A DNA stretch of 5,580 nucleotides from Ruminococcus flavefaciens. Its GTDB lineage: Bacteria; Bacillota; Clostridia; Oscillospirales; Ruminococcaceae. The notes beneath the pieces are model-generated. The model ran no database searches, was not told the origin of the DNA, and saw nothing but the letters and a program-made list of their open reading frames with translations. Made by a program: the position numbers and the translations under genes. Positions 1 through 5,152 of the stretch are shown one piece after another. Every line of letters begins with the position of its first letter. The first letter of the stretch is position 1. The stretch lies in NCBI GenBank assembly GCA_902796705.1, contig CADBQF010000276.1, positions 1-5,580 on the forward strand, given 5' to 3'.

Positions 1-1239
1 AAGATCGTTCCTTATCAGGACGGTGGAGATGTCGGGGGCGGCGGCGTACTCAATATTGCGATTACGTGTTCGGAGAACAAATTTGACGAGATAGTGAGCC
101 GGTTCGAGAGCGAAGTACCCGGTTATACCGTCAATGTGACCGACTACTGGAGTGATCCGGAGTCGGGTGAGATACCGGCACTCTCAAAGCTCAGCATGGA
201 TATCCTTGCCGGAAAAGTTCCCGATGTAGTTATAGCACTTCCGGCGGAGACTGATTCTCTGCGGAAACAGGGATATCTTGCCGATCTTTCTCCGCTCATG
301 GAGGAGTATGACGGACTGAAAAGAGATGATCTTCTGCCGAATGTACTTGAGGGAACAGAAAAAGACGGAGAGATAAACGCCTTGTTCGGTCATTTTCTCA
401 TATATTCCGCATATACAAAGCTTTCACGGACAGGTCAGGGATATGAGAACTGGACGTATGACGATGCTATGAAAGCCATTGAAGATATCCCGGAGGGCAG
501 CCGTTTTCTGCTTTCGTGCCATAATAAATACGATCTTCCGCACTATATGCTTCAAATGGCAGGGCGTGACTGCATCGACAGGAACAGCGGAAAGTGTTCC
601 TTTGAGAAAGTCATACCGGAAATATTCGATTTTCTTGATGCTCTCCCGGAGGAAGACTACGATCAGAAATGGGAGGGCAGTCTTGCAGATGACAGGGCAT
701 TGGTAAATGATGTGAGCATCATATCAATGGGAATAACAGCGGTATCAGATCATTTCAACGATCTTGATGAGGAGATGCCTGTATTCGTCGGATATCCCTC
801 TTCCGGCGGCAGCGGTGCGGATATTCAGATCGATGCGATGTACAGCATCATGGAGACAAGCACGGAGAAAGAAGCGGCATGGAGATTCATCAACGGCTTT
901 TTCACCCCGTCAGTGCAGGAATTCTACGGACTCAGGGCATATTCACCGGTCACTGTATCGGCACTGGAGCATCTTGCGTCAGATGATATGAAATACAATG
1001 CAAATTCTATCCGCTCATCGATCACTGTAAACGATCAGGCGATGTATCTGCCGGAAGATATCGTTCAGAAATACAAGGAATATATAAGCAGCGTCAGGAT
1101 AGATCCGTGGTACGACAAAAGCCTTGATGATATCATCTGGACAGAGTGCAGGAGCGTCGTGGACGGCGAGCAGTCTCCGGAAGAATGTGCAGAAGTCCTG
1201 AATGAACGTATAGAGCTGTATCTCGCAGAACAGGCATGA
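1..1239 (+). CDS. Extracellular solute-binding protein of a sugar ABC transporter (C-terminal part; 5' end outside window)
   Basis: The reading frame is open from the first base to TGA at 1237-1239, giving 412 visible residues; the true start lies upstream. The protein reads as a family 1 (MalE-like) solute-binding protein. A first beta strand (VLNIAIT, about residues 16-22) is followed by a helix and a second strand (FESEVPGYTVNVTDY). Then come the typical 'LSMDILAGKVPDVV' and 'GYLADLSPLMEEYDGL' segments, a middle region with 'ALFGHFLIYSAYTK', 'EKEAAWRFINGFF' (about 265-277), and a C-terminal helix ending in 'IELYLAEQA'. By family knowledge it captures a sugar or oligosaccharide outside the membrane and passes it to permeases, none of which is in the window. 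The visible N-terminus is a glycine-rich stretch (GGDVGGGG) with no signal peptide or lipobox, so the domain may follow a linker in a longer protein. The substrate cannot be told. A terminator follows directly. Confidence 0.88.
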   Translation, partial: KIVPYQDGGDVGGGGVLNIAITCSENKFDEIVSRFESEVPGYTVNVTDYWSDPESGEIPALSKLSMDILAGKVPDVVIALPAETDSLRKQGYLADLSPLMEEYDGLKRDDLLPNVLEGTEKDGEINALFGHFLIYSAYTKLSRTGQGYENWTYDDAMKAIEDIPEGSRFLLSCHNKYDLPHYMLQMAGRDCIDRNSGKCSFEKVIPEIFDFLDALPEEDYDQKWEGSLADDRALVNDVSIISMGITAVSDHFNDLDEEMPVFVGYPSSGGSGADIQIDAMYSIMETSTEKEAAWRFINGFFTPSVQEFYGLRAYSPVTVSALEHLASDDMKYNANSIRSSITVNDQAMYLPEDIVQKYKEYISSVRIDPWYDKSLDDIIWTECRSVVDGEQSPEECAEVLNERIELYLAEQA

Positions 1240-1252
1240 GATGAATCATTCA

Positions 1253-1302
1253 GAGGGGGAAGGACTTTTTTGAGGAAAGTTCCTTCCCTCTCAATTCTTT
1301 TT
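1253..1302 (+). terminator. Rho-independent terminator of the solute-binding protein gene
   Basis: The 5' arm 1253-1264 pairs with 1281-1292 over 12 consecutive pairs, one of them a G-U wobble. A bulge at 1280 is followed by four more pairs (1265-1268 with 1276-1279) and a loop at about 1269-1275. The T-rich tract ttcttttt ends at 1302. It begins 14 bases after the stop codon. The minus strand lacks a U tract beyond the hairpin, so it should act mainly on rightward transcripts and not on the convergent ytaF-like gene. Confidence 0.88.
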
Positions 1303-1336
1303 ATAAGATCTGACGCTTATTTCCACATGACGTTAT

Positions 1337-1951
1337 TCATTTGCAGAACAGGGCGAACAGTATCATCAGGATACCTCCCGTCCATGAGAGGTCTGTTCGG
1401 AGGGAGGATATCTTCTTTCCGGCTGATGCTCCGAGGATAAGAGAGAGAGTTCCGGCTGCAAATGTGAATATGAACGCCGGAAACGGCTTTACTCCGGAAT
1501 ATCCGCTTCCGAGTCCCATTGCCGCAGAATCGAGCGAGCCGGCAAGTGCGAGCAGCGATGCCTCCGGGACTGAAAGCACCTTTGAATCATCAAGATCGGC
1601 TGCCGTATCATCGAGATACAGCTTCATGACGATGCCGGTCTTTTTGTTTTTCAGTGAAAGACCTCCGCTGTCGGACAGATGCTTCGTGAATATCCTCACC
1701 ATGCTCCTCACTATGATGAAAAGTCCTATGAACGTAAGTAATGCCTGTGAACATATACTGCATACTGATACGGGAATATGCTGTCCTATCAGATACGATG
1801 ACCTCAGAGCCAGTGCAAGTACAGCGGCACTTACAGCACTTATGGTGACGGCTGACGGGAGCGGTATCTTTATGCCGCTGTTGCAGTATGCCGCCGCTGC
1901 GATGCAGGTATCTATGCTGACTATCAGTGCAAGTATGATCTCGTCGTACAT
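1337..1951 (-). CDS. ytaF: YtaF-like membrane protein of the MntP (manganese efflux) superfamily
   Basis: This is a 204-residue integral membrane protein with about six hydrophobic segments (roughly 4-23, 33-56, 62-82, 130-150, 156-176, 188-202). Two related halves each carry an acidic residue in a membrane helix: D14 in 'VSIDTCIAA' and D141 in 'AGSLDSAAMGLG'. Between them is a hydrophilic loop containing 'DLDDSKVLSVPEASLLAL', the pattern I recall from Bacillus YtaF, and the length fits that family. MntP relatives export Mn2+; YtaF is named a sporulation membrane protein but its activity is not established, so transport is inference. The start is ATG at 1951 because GGAGG (1960-1964 on the plus strand) lies 7-8 bases upstream. 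An in-frame GTG at 1960 overlaps that site and is unlikely. It is transcribed divergently from the isomerase-nrdR operon and convergently with the solute-binding protein gene. I see no clear terminator for it. Confidence 0.87.
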   Translation of the reverse strand: MYDEIILALIVSIDTCIAAAAYCNSGIKIPLPSAVTISAVSAAVLALALRSSYLIGQHIPVSVCSICSQALLTFIGLFIIVRSMVRIFTKHLSDSGGLSLKNKKTGIVMKLYLDDTAADLDDSKVLSVPEASLLALAGSLDSAAMGLGSGYSGVKPFPAFIFTFAAGTLSLILGASAGKKISSLRTDLSWTGGILMILFALFCK

Positions 1952-1960
1952 TGTTATCAC

Positions 1961-1986
1961 CTCCGGTCTATATTATGCAGCCGGAG
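1961..1986. repeat. 6-bp inverted repeat that includes the ytaF ribosome binding site
   Basis: ctccgg at 1961-1966 and ccggag at 1981-1986 are perfect reverse complements separated by 14 bases. On the ytaF (minus) strand the downstream arm reads CCGGAG and supplies most of the Shine-Dalgarno GGAGG; the spacer holds the candidate -10 box. It could be an operator, or, on a longer transcript, a hairpin hiding the ribosome binding site. Six pairs with a 14-base loop is modest, so chance is possible. Confidence 0.4.
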
Positions 1987-1999
1987 CTTATTGTGTCAT
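1972..1999 (-). promoter_or_regulatory. Candidate sigma-A promoter of ytaF
   Basis: Read on the minus strand, ATGACA (1999-1994) is separated by 16 bases from CATAAT (1977-1972). Each hexamer matches consensus at five of six positions. Transcription would start near 1965, leaving a very short leader that barely contains the ribosome binding site. That is plausible but tight, so a start further upstream, beyond the hairpin at 2018-2046, is the alternative. Confidence 0.45.
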
Positions 2000-2011
2000 G
2001 AAATCAAAAGG

Positions 2012-2046
2012 AAAAAATGCGGCGAAATCTCTTGACTTTCACCGCA
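2012..2046 (-). terminator. Rho-independent terminator-like hairpin on the minus strand, upstream of ytaF
   Basis: On the minus strand the arm TGCGGTGAAA (2046-2037) pairs with TTTCGCCGCA (2027-2018) over 10 pairs including one G-U wobble. The loop is 9 bases, and six T residues follow at once (2017-2012). On the plus strand the wobble becomes a C-A mismatch and no T tract follows, so the hairpin is built for leftward transcripts. It lies before ytaF, not after a gene, so it would act either as an attenuator in a long ytaF leader or as a stop for antisense transcription coming from the isomerase side. It also spans the -35 box of the rightward promoter. Confidence 0.65.
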
Positions 2047-2059
2047 AATATGTTATAAT
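2032..2059 (+). promoter_or_regulatory. Sigma-A promoter of the isomerase-nrdR-DUF4870 operon
   Basis: TTGACT (2032-2037) is separated by 16 bases from a perfect TATAAT (2054-2059), preceded by an extended -10 TGT (2051-2053). Transcription should start near 2066, giving a leader of about 90 bases before the TTG start at 2155. The -35 box sits in the loop and first arm base of a 10-bp imperfect inverted repeat (2018-2046). Confidence 0.8.
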
Positions 2060-2104
2060 ATATTCAATGTCAGATTATTGCTGGCATTGATTACCGATCT
2101 GTCT

Positions 2105-2126
2105 CAGCAGATATCTTTCTCTGCTG
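2105..2126 (+). promoter_or_regulatory. Stem-loop in the leader of the isomerase operon
   Basis: CAGCAGA (2105-2111) and TCTGCTG (2120-2126) form a perfect 7-bp stem with an 8-base loop, about 16 bases before the AGGAGG ribosome binding site. An alternative 5-bp stem, ATCTG (2097-2101) with CAGAT (2108-2112), would compete with it. There is no T tract close enough for a terminator, so any effect would be on translation or mRNA stability. It matches no riboswitch class I recognise. Confidence 0.45.
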
Positions 2127-2154
2127 TGAAAACTTTTTGGCAGGAGGTCAGACT

Positions 2155-2952
2155 TTGATAGCAGGTGTATCAACAGCTTGTTTTTATCCTGCACCGCTGG
2201 AGGAGAGTCTGTATGATCTCGCTGTAAACGGTGTGCAGTGTACGGAGATATTCTTCAATACACAGTCAGAGATCGAAAAGGGTTATGTTTCAGGTCTTGC
2301 ACAACTGCTGAAAAGATTCGATATGAGGTGCGTTTCGGTACACCCTTTTACAAGTGAGCTGGAAACTCTCATGTTCTTCTCGGACTATGAAAGAAGATAC
2401 GCTGATTCAATAGAATACTACAAAAAGTATTTTGAAGCGATGAATATACTCGGTGCTGATATTTTTGTGTTCCACGGAGGTAAGGCTGCAAGAAACAAAG
2501 AGTTCTTCTGCGAGCGTTACAGCCGCCTTTTAAATACAGGAAAGGAATTCGGGATAAAAGTCGCACTGGAGAACGTTTCACGCTGTCAGAGCGGCTCTTC
2601 TGCTTTCATAAGAGATGCCGCAGATATGCTCGGAGATGAATTCGCCTTCGTCCTCGATACGAAACAGGCTGTAAGAGCAGGCGAAGATCCTTTCAGGTTC
2701 CTCGAAGCTGCCGGAAAACATACCGCTCATGTCCATATAAGCGACTGCGGTGAAATGGGAGACTGCCTCCTCGTCGGAAGAGGAAGATTCAGATTCAGGG
2801 ATTTTTTCGCAAAGCTCAGCGGATATAACCCCGATTGCAGCATCGTCCTCGAACTGTACAGGAGCGGCTGGAAGGCTATCAGCGATATCATATCGAGCTG
2901 CAACGCACTTGGAAAGATGACAGCCCCATACAGTAAGGAGCATAGAGTATGA
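2155..2952 (+). CDS. Sugar phosphate isomerase/epimerase-like TIM-barrel protein (AP endonuclease 2 / xylose isomerase-like family)
   Basis: This is a 265-residue protein with the beta-strand rhythm of a xylose isomerase-like TIM barrel: 'CTEIFFN' (29-35), 'CVSVHPF' (59-65), 'ADIFVFHGG' (101-109), 'KVALENV' (135-141), 'FAFVLDTKQA' (163-172), 'HTAHVHISD' (189-197) and 'SIVLELY' (229-235). Candidate metal ligands by family position are E139, D168, H192 or H194, and E233, with H63 and H107 nearby. Members act on sugars or cyclitols, or on abasic DNA; the substrate here cannot be told. The start is taken as TTG at 2155 because AGGAGG (2142-2147) lies 7 bases upstream; an in-frame TTG at 2137 would put the ribosome binding site inside the gene. 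It is the first gene of an operon and its TGA overlaps the nrdR ATG (ATGA), so translation is probably coupled. Confidence 0.85.
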   Translation: MIAGVSTACFYPAPLEESLYDLAVNGVQCTEIFFNTQSEIEKGYVSGLAQLLKRFDMRCVSVHPFTSELETLMFFSDYERRYADSIEYYKKYFEAMNILGADIFVFHGGKAARNKEFFCERYSRLLNTGKEFGIKVALENVSRCQSGSSAFIRDAADMLGDEFAFVLDTKQAVRAGEDPFRFLEAAGKHTAHVHISDCGEMGDCLLVGRGRFRFRDFFAKLSGYNPDCSIVLELYRSGWKAISDIISSCNALGKMTAPYSKEHRV

Positions 2953-3422
2953 AGTGTCCGTTCTGCGGTTTTGATGATTCAAAAGTAATAGATTCCCGTC
3001 CTAATGACGATAAGATCAGAAGACGCAGGGAGTGCATAAAATGCCACGGCAGGTTCACTACTTACGAGGCAGTCGAGATGCCGCTCCTTATGGTCGAAAA
3101 GCGTGACGGAACATATGAGACTTTCGACAGGAACAAGCTCATAAAAGGCATTTTCACAGCTATAAAGAAAAGACCTGTCACTATAGATCAGGTCTCGGAG
3201 ATAGCAGATCATGTTGAGAATTATTACGCCAATGCACTCAAAACGATAGCACGTTCAAAGGAGATAGGCGATATCGTCCTTGATGAACTCAGAACGATAG
3301 ATCCTATCGCATATATCCGCTTTGCGTCGGTATATAAGGATTTTACCGATATAGACAGCTTCGTTGCTGCTATAAGCGAATTTGAGTCGGAAACAGAGGG
3401 GCGACCTTCTGATAAAGAATAA
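2949..3422 (+). CDS. nrdR: Transcriptional repressor NrdR (ribonucleotide reductase regulator)
   Basis: The 157 residues match NrdR end to end. There is an N-terminal zinc ribbon with C3-x2-C6 and C29-x2-C32, the signature 'KVIDSRP' (12-18), 'RRRREC' (24-29) and 'RFTTYE' (35-40). An ATP-cone domain follows from about residue 46 ('VEKRDGTYETFDRNKL', 'KKRPVT') to the conserved 'AYIRFASVYKDF'. NrdR senses ATP/dATP and represses ribonucleotide reductase genes by binding paired NrdR boxes in their promoters. No reductase gene is visible here, so it must act elsewhere. The gene starts at ATG 2949 overlapping the stop of the isomerase gene and has no separate promoter that I can see. The DUF4870-type gene follows 25 bases later, so the three are probably one operon. 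Confidence 0.97.
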   Translation: MKCPFCGFDDSKVIDSRPNDDKIRRRRECIKCHGRFTTYEAVEMPLLMVEKRDGTYETFDRNKLIKGIFTAIKKRPVTIDQVSEIADHVENYYANALKTIARSKEIGDIVLDELRTIDPIAYIRFASVYKDFTDIDSFVAAISEFESETEGRPSDKE

Positions 3423-3447
3423 AAAAAACAAAACGGAGGTAACGATC

Positions 3448-3825
3448 ATGAACATTGACAACATCATCAGCCCTTTTAACGACGAAAGCACAGAAAGAAG
3501 CTTCAATCCGGCAGAGGTGAGCGGCTATAAGCTTGCTGCTGTAGTACCGTACCTTATCCCGATACTCTTCTTCCTTCCGCTCGTAATGGACAACAGGTCA
3601 AACTTCAACAAATTCCACGCAAATCAGCAGCTCACATGGCTTGCTGCAACTGTAGTTATGTCTATTGTCGGAAAGATACTCGGCATAGTTCCGATCCTCG
3701 GCGGCATCATGGATTTTATACTCATAGTTGCATGGCTGGCTATAACAGCAGGTCTGATGTACGGTGCAGCTAAGGGCAAGGCTCTCAAGCTCCCGTTCAT
3801 AGGCGATCTCATAAAGCTTTTCTAA
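3448..3825 (+). CDS. Small DUF4870 (Tic20-like) family membrane protein
   Basis: This is a 125-residue protein with a polar N-terminus (1-27) and three hydrophobic segments at about 28-47, 62-88 and 89-108. 'FNKFHANQQLTWL' (53-65) resembles the conserved 'F..FHA.Q.L' motif of DUF4870 proteins, and the C-terminus 'LKLPFIGDLIKLF' matches their usual '(Y/L)P.IG.L' ending. The biochemical role of the family is unknown. The start is ATG 3448, preceded by GGAGG at about 3435-3439; the frame is open further upstream, into nrdR, but with no ribosome binding site there. It is likely the last gene of the isomerase-nrdR operon. Its stop codon overlaps the stop of the convergent DUF4830 gene by 4 bases and no terminator hairpin separates them. 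Confidence 0.8.
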   Translation: MNIDNIISPFNDESTERSFNPAEVSGYKLAAVVPYLIPILFFLPLVMDNRSNFNKFHANQQLTWLAATVVMSIVGKILGIVPILGGIMDFILIVAWLAITAGLMYGAAKGKALKLPFIGDLIKLF

Positions 3826-4250
3826 TCAACGGAAAGACGGATACTTCCGCCGTCCTCACTGTACACCATTGAGGCAACGGCTGTATCTTCACAGACTATC
3901 AGCTCTGCAAGCATTTTTCTGCTTTCAGGGCTGTAATTTTTTACATCGTAAAGGTAGAGTACAGCGTCACGTCCGGCGAATTTCCGGAGGGGAAGGCCTT
4001 GTTTGTCCTGCATACGCACGTATTCTTCATATTCACCGGAGAGGTCGGAGGGGATAACGATGTTCCTGCCGGCGAGTTCCTCGACTTCCCAGCCGTGGGA
4101 GGCGAAGTAGCTTATGCGGTCGCTGACGGTCGAAACTGCGGGGCTTTCGGGATAGACGGGCTGTGGTTCGTCTTTTTCCGGGATAATGAGATAGACGGCT
4201 GCGATGAGTGCCGCAGCCGATATGAGACAGATGATGTTTCTCAGCTTCAT
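3822..4250 (-). CDS. DUF4830 domain protein with N-terminal membrane anchor or signal peptide
   Basis: This is a 142-residue protein. Residues 5-23 form one hydrophobic segment after 'MKLR', with no lipobox cysteine, so it is a signal anchor or a signal peptide. A proline-rich spacer (24-38) leads to a C-terminal domain beginning 'DRISYFASHGWEVEE' (44-58), then 'IPSDLSGEYEEY', 'MQDKQGLPLRKFAGRDAVLYLYDVKNY' in outline, and a final beta-rich part. That order is what I recall for DUF4830, a family found mainly in Clostridia with no known function. The domain should sit outside the membrane. Start ATG 4250 has AGGAGG five to six bases upstream on the minus strand. The gene is divergent from the pseudouridine synthase gene (59-bp gap) and overlaps the DUF4870 gene's end. 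A rightward frame through 3999-4277 is its shadow. Confidence 0.75.
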   Translation of the reverse strand: MKLRNIICLISAAALIAAVYLIIPEKDEPQPVYPESPAVSTVSDRISYFASHGWEVEELAGRNIVIPSDLSGEYEEYVRMQDKQGLPLRKFAGRDAVLYLYDVKNYSPESRKMLAELIVCEDTAVASMVYSEDGGSIRLSVD

Positions 4251-4309
4251 ATATACCTCCTGAACTTCTTTGGATAGATGATATATACTATTAGCTGAAA
4301 GGAGAAATT
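4251..4309. promoter_or_regulatory. 59-bp divergent intergenic region between the DUF4830 and rsuA genes
   Basis: This gap must hold both ribosome binding sites (AGGAGG for the minus gene, complement of about 4256-4261; AGGAG at 4300-4304 for rsuA). A rightward -10-like TATACT lies at 4284-4289, but the matching -35 position (about 4260-4265) is poor. No clear leftward promoter is seen. The gap is too short for two independent full promoters, so they must overlap or one must lie inside a coding region. Confidence 0.35.
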
Positions 4310-5089
4310 ATGCCGCTTGTAAGGCTCGACAAATATATTTCCGAGAGGACTGAACATACACGCAGTCAGATAAAAACTCTTGTCCAGAAAGGCAAGGTCA
4401 CAGTGGACGGCGTTATTGTTAAAAGATCAGATCATAAGATAGACGATGTATCAGCCGATGTGAAGATCGGCGGCGAGAGCGTTTCCGGTCAGAAGTTCAG
4501 ATATATTCTCATGAACAAACCGGAAGGGTATATCTGCTCGACCGATGACCACGACGGCAGGACTGTCATGGAACTTATCCCCCCTGAAATGAGGGCGAAA
4601 GGACTGTTTCCGGCAGGCAGGCTCGACAAGGATTCGCTCGGTGCACTGCTTATAACAAATGACGGAGAACTTGCCCACAGATTGCTGTCTCCGGCATCTC
4701 ACATACCCAAAATATATATTGTGAAACTTGACAGACCACTGGACATTAAATATATTGACATATTTAAGAAAGGTTTAAAATTATCAGATGACGTGCAGTT
4801 CCTCCCCGCTGATGTTAAAATTGTGGAAAACTGCGACACACTGGCATTTATACGTATCCACGAGGGTAAATTCCATCAGGTGAAGCGTATGTTTGAAGCC
4901 GCAGAAAATCATGTACAAATTTTAATGAGAGTTTCGCTCGGAGGCCTCGTTCTTCCCGAAACACTGGGAAAAGGTCAGTGTATGGAATTATTGCACAAAG
5001 ATGTTGAAAACTTGACTGCCGATATGGATTTCGAGGCTTTTTATGACCGTTTTTCCGCAATTTTTTCGGCAATTCTAATAAACAAATAA
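4310..5089 (+). CDS. rsuA: RsuA-family 16S rRNA pseudouridine synthase
   Basis: This 259-residue protein is full length for the family. An N-terminal S4 RNA-binding domain ('RLDKYISERTEHTRSQIKTL', about 5-24, to 60) is followed by the catalytic domain: 'MNKPEG' (68-73), 'GRLDKDSLGALLITNDG' (103-119) with D106 as the catalytic aspartate, 'GELAHRLLSPASHIPKIY' (119-136), and 'EGKFHQVKRMF' (185-195). RsuA makes pseudouridine at position 516 of 16S rRNA (E. coli numbering) during small-subunit assembly in the cytoplasm. The pattern fits RsuA better than RluB, RluE or RluF, but the exact target is inferred. The catalytic loop has S-L-G-A where relatives usually have T-x-G-L; the aspartate is intact. 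Start ATG 4310 follows AGGAG at 4300-4304. Codons in the second half, from about 4700, are more AT-rich than in the first. No terminator is evident after the stop. Confidence 0.9.
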   Translation: MPLVRLDKYISERTEHTRSQIKTLVQKGKVTVDGVIVKRSDHKIDDVSADVKIGGESVSGQKFRYILMNKPEGYICSTDDHDGRTVMELIPPEMRAKGLFPAGRLDKDSLGALLITNDGELAHRLLSPASHIPKIYIVKLDRPLDIKYIDIFKKGLKLSDDVQFLPADVKIVENCDTLAFIRIHEGKFHQVKRMFEAAENHVQILMRVSLGGLVLPETLGKGQCMELLHKDVENLTADMDFEAFYDRFSAIFSAILINK

Positions 5090-5113
5090 TTGTAACTTTG
5101 GGTATTTAGCATC

Positions 5114-5142
5114 TTGAAATATTTCGTAAAGTCTGGTAAAAT
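5114..5142 (+). promoter_or_regulatory. Sigma-A promoter of the ABC ATPase gene
   Basis: TTGAAA (5114-5119) and TAAAAT (5137-5142) are separated by 17 bases, with an extended -10 TGG (5134-5136). Transcription should start near 5149, giving a leader of about 60 bases before ATG 5211. A perfect palindrome follows immediately at 5153-5167. Confidence 0.78.
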
Positions 5143-5152
5143 AGTATTGTAG

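Noticed and set aside
55..69. Cysteine in 'NIAITC' as a lipobox
   Set aside because: Residues -3 to -1 (A-I-T) do not fit the lipobox, no signal peptide precedes it, and the segment is the first strand of the domain.
94..96. GTG as the start of the solute-binding protein
   Set aside because: The frame is open upstream to the window edge, no ribosome binding site precedes it, and starting here would remove the first conserved beta strand of the domain.
1303..1320. ATAAG/CTTAT repeat as a terminator for ytaF
   Set aside because: The stem is only 5 bp and AT-rich, and on the minus strand it is followed by A residues, not T.
1341..2090. A 249-codon rightward open frame opposite the ytaF gene
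   Set aside because: Its translation is a Ser/Ala/Met-rich shadow with no recognisable family. It has no ribosome binding site and covers the divergent control region, while the minus strand has a clear YtaF-like protein with a good Shine-Dalgarno.
1952..2154. A yybP-ykoY manganese riboswitch, expected before some MntP-family genes
   Set aside because: I could not find the conserved yybP-ykoY loop sequences or its multi-helix layout in either strand. Only the terminator hairpin and the smaller repeats are present.
2578..2982. A 134-codon minus-strand frame across the end of the isomerase gene and the start of nrdR
   Set aside because: It is antisense to two genes with strong family matches, has no ribosome binding site and shows no recognisable motif.
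3828..3858. Small hairpins (cggaa/ttccg and gacgg/ccgtc) near the convergent gene ends as a terminator
   Set aside because: The stems are 5 bp, compete with each other, lie inside the DUF4830 coding sequence and have no T tract on either strand.
3999..4277. A 92-codon rightward frame opposite the DUF4830 gene
   Set aside because: It has no ribosome binding site, its composition is that of a shadow frame, and the opposite frame has a signal anchor, a DUF4830-like domain and an AGGAGG site.
5041..5113. A terminator for rsuA in the T-rich end of the gene and the following gap
   Set aside because: The only pairing seen (ccg/cgg around a T-rich loop) is 3 bp and lies inside the coding sequence; there is no proper stem after the stop codon.
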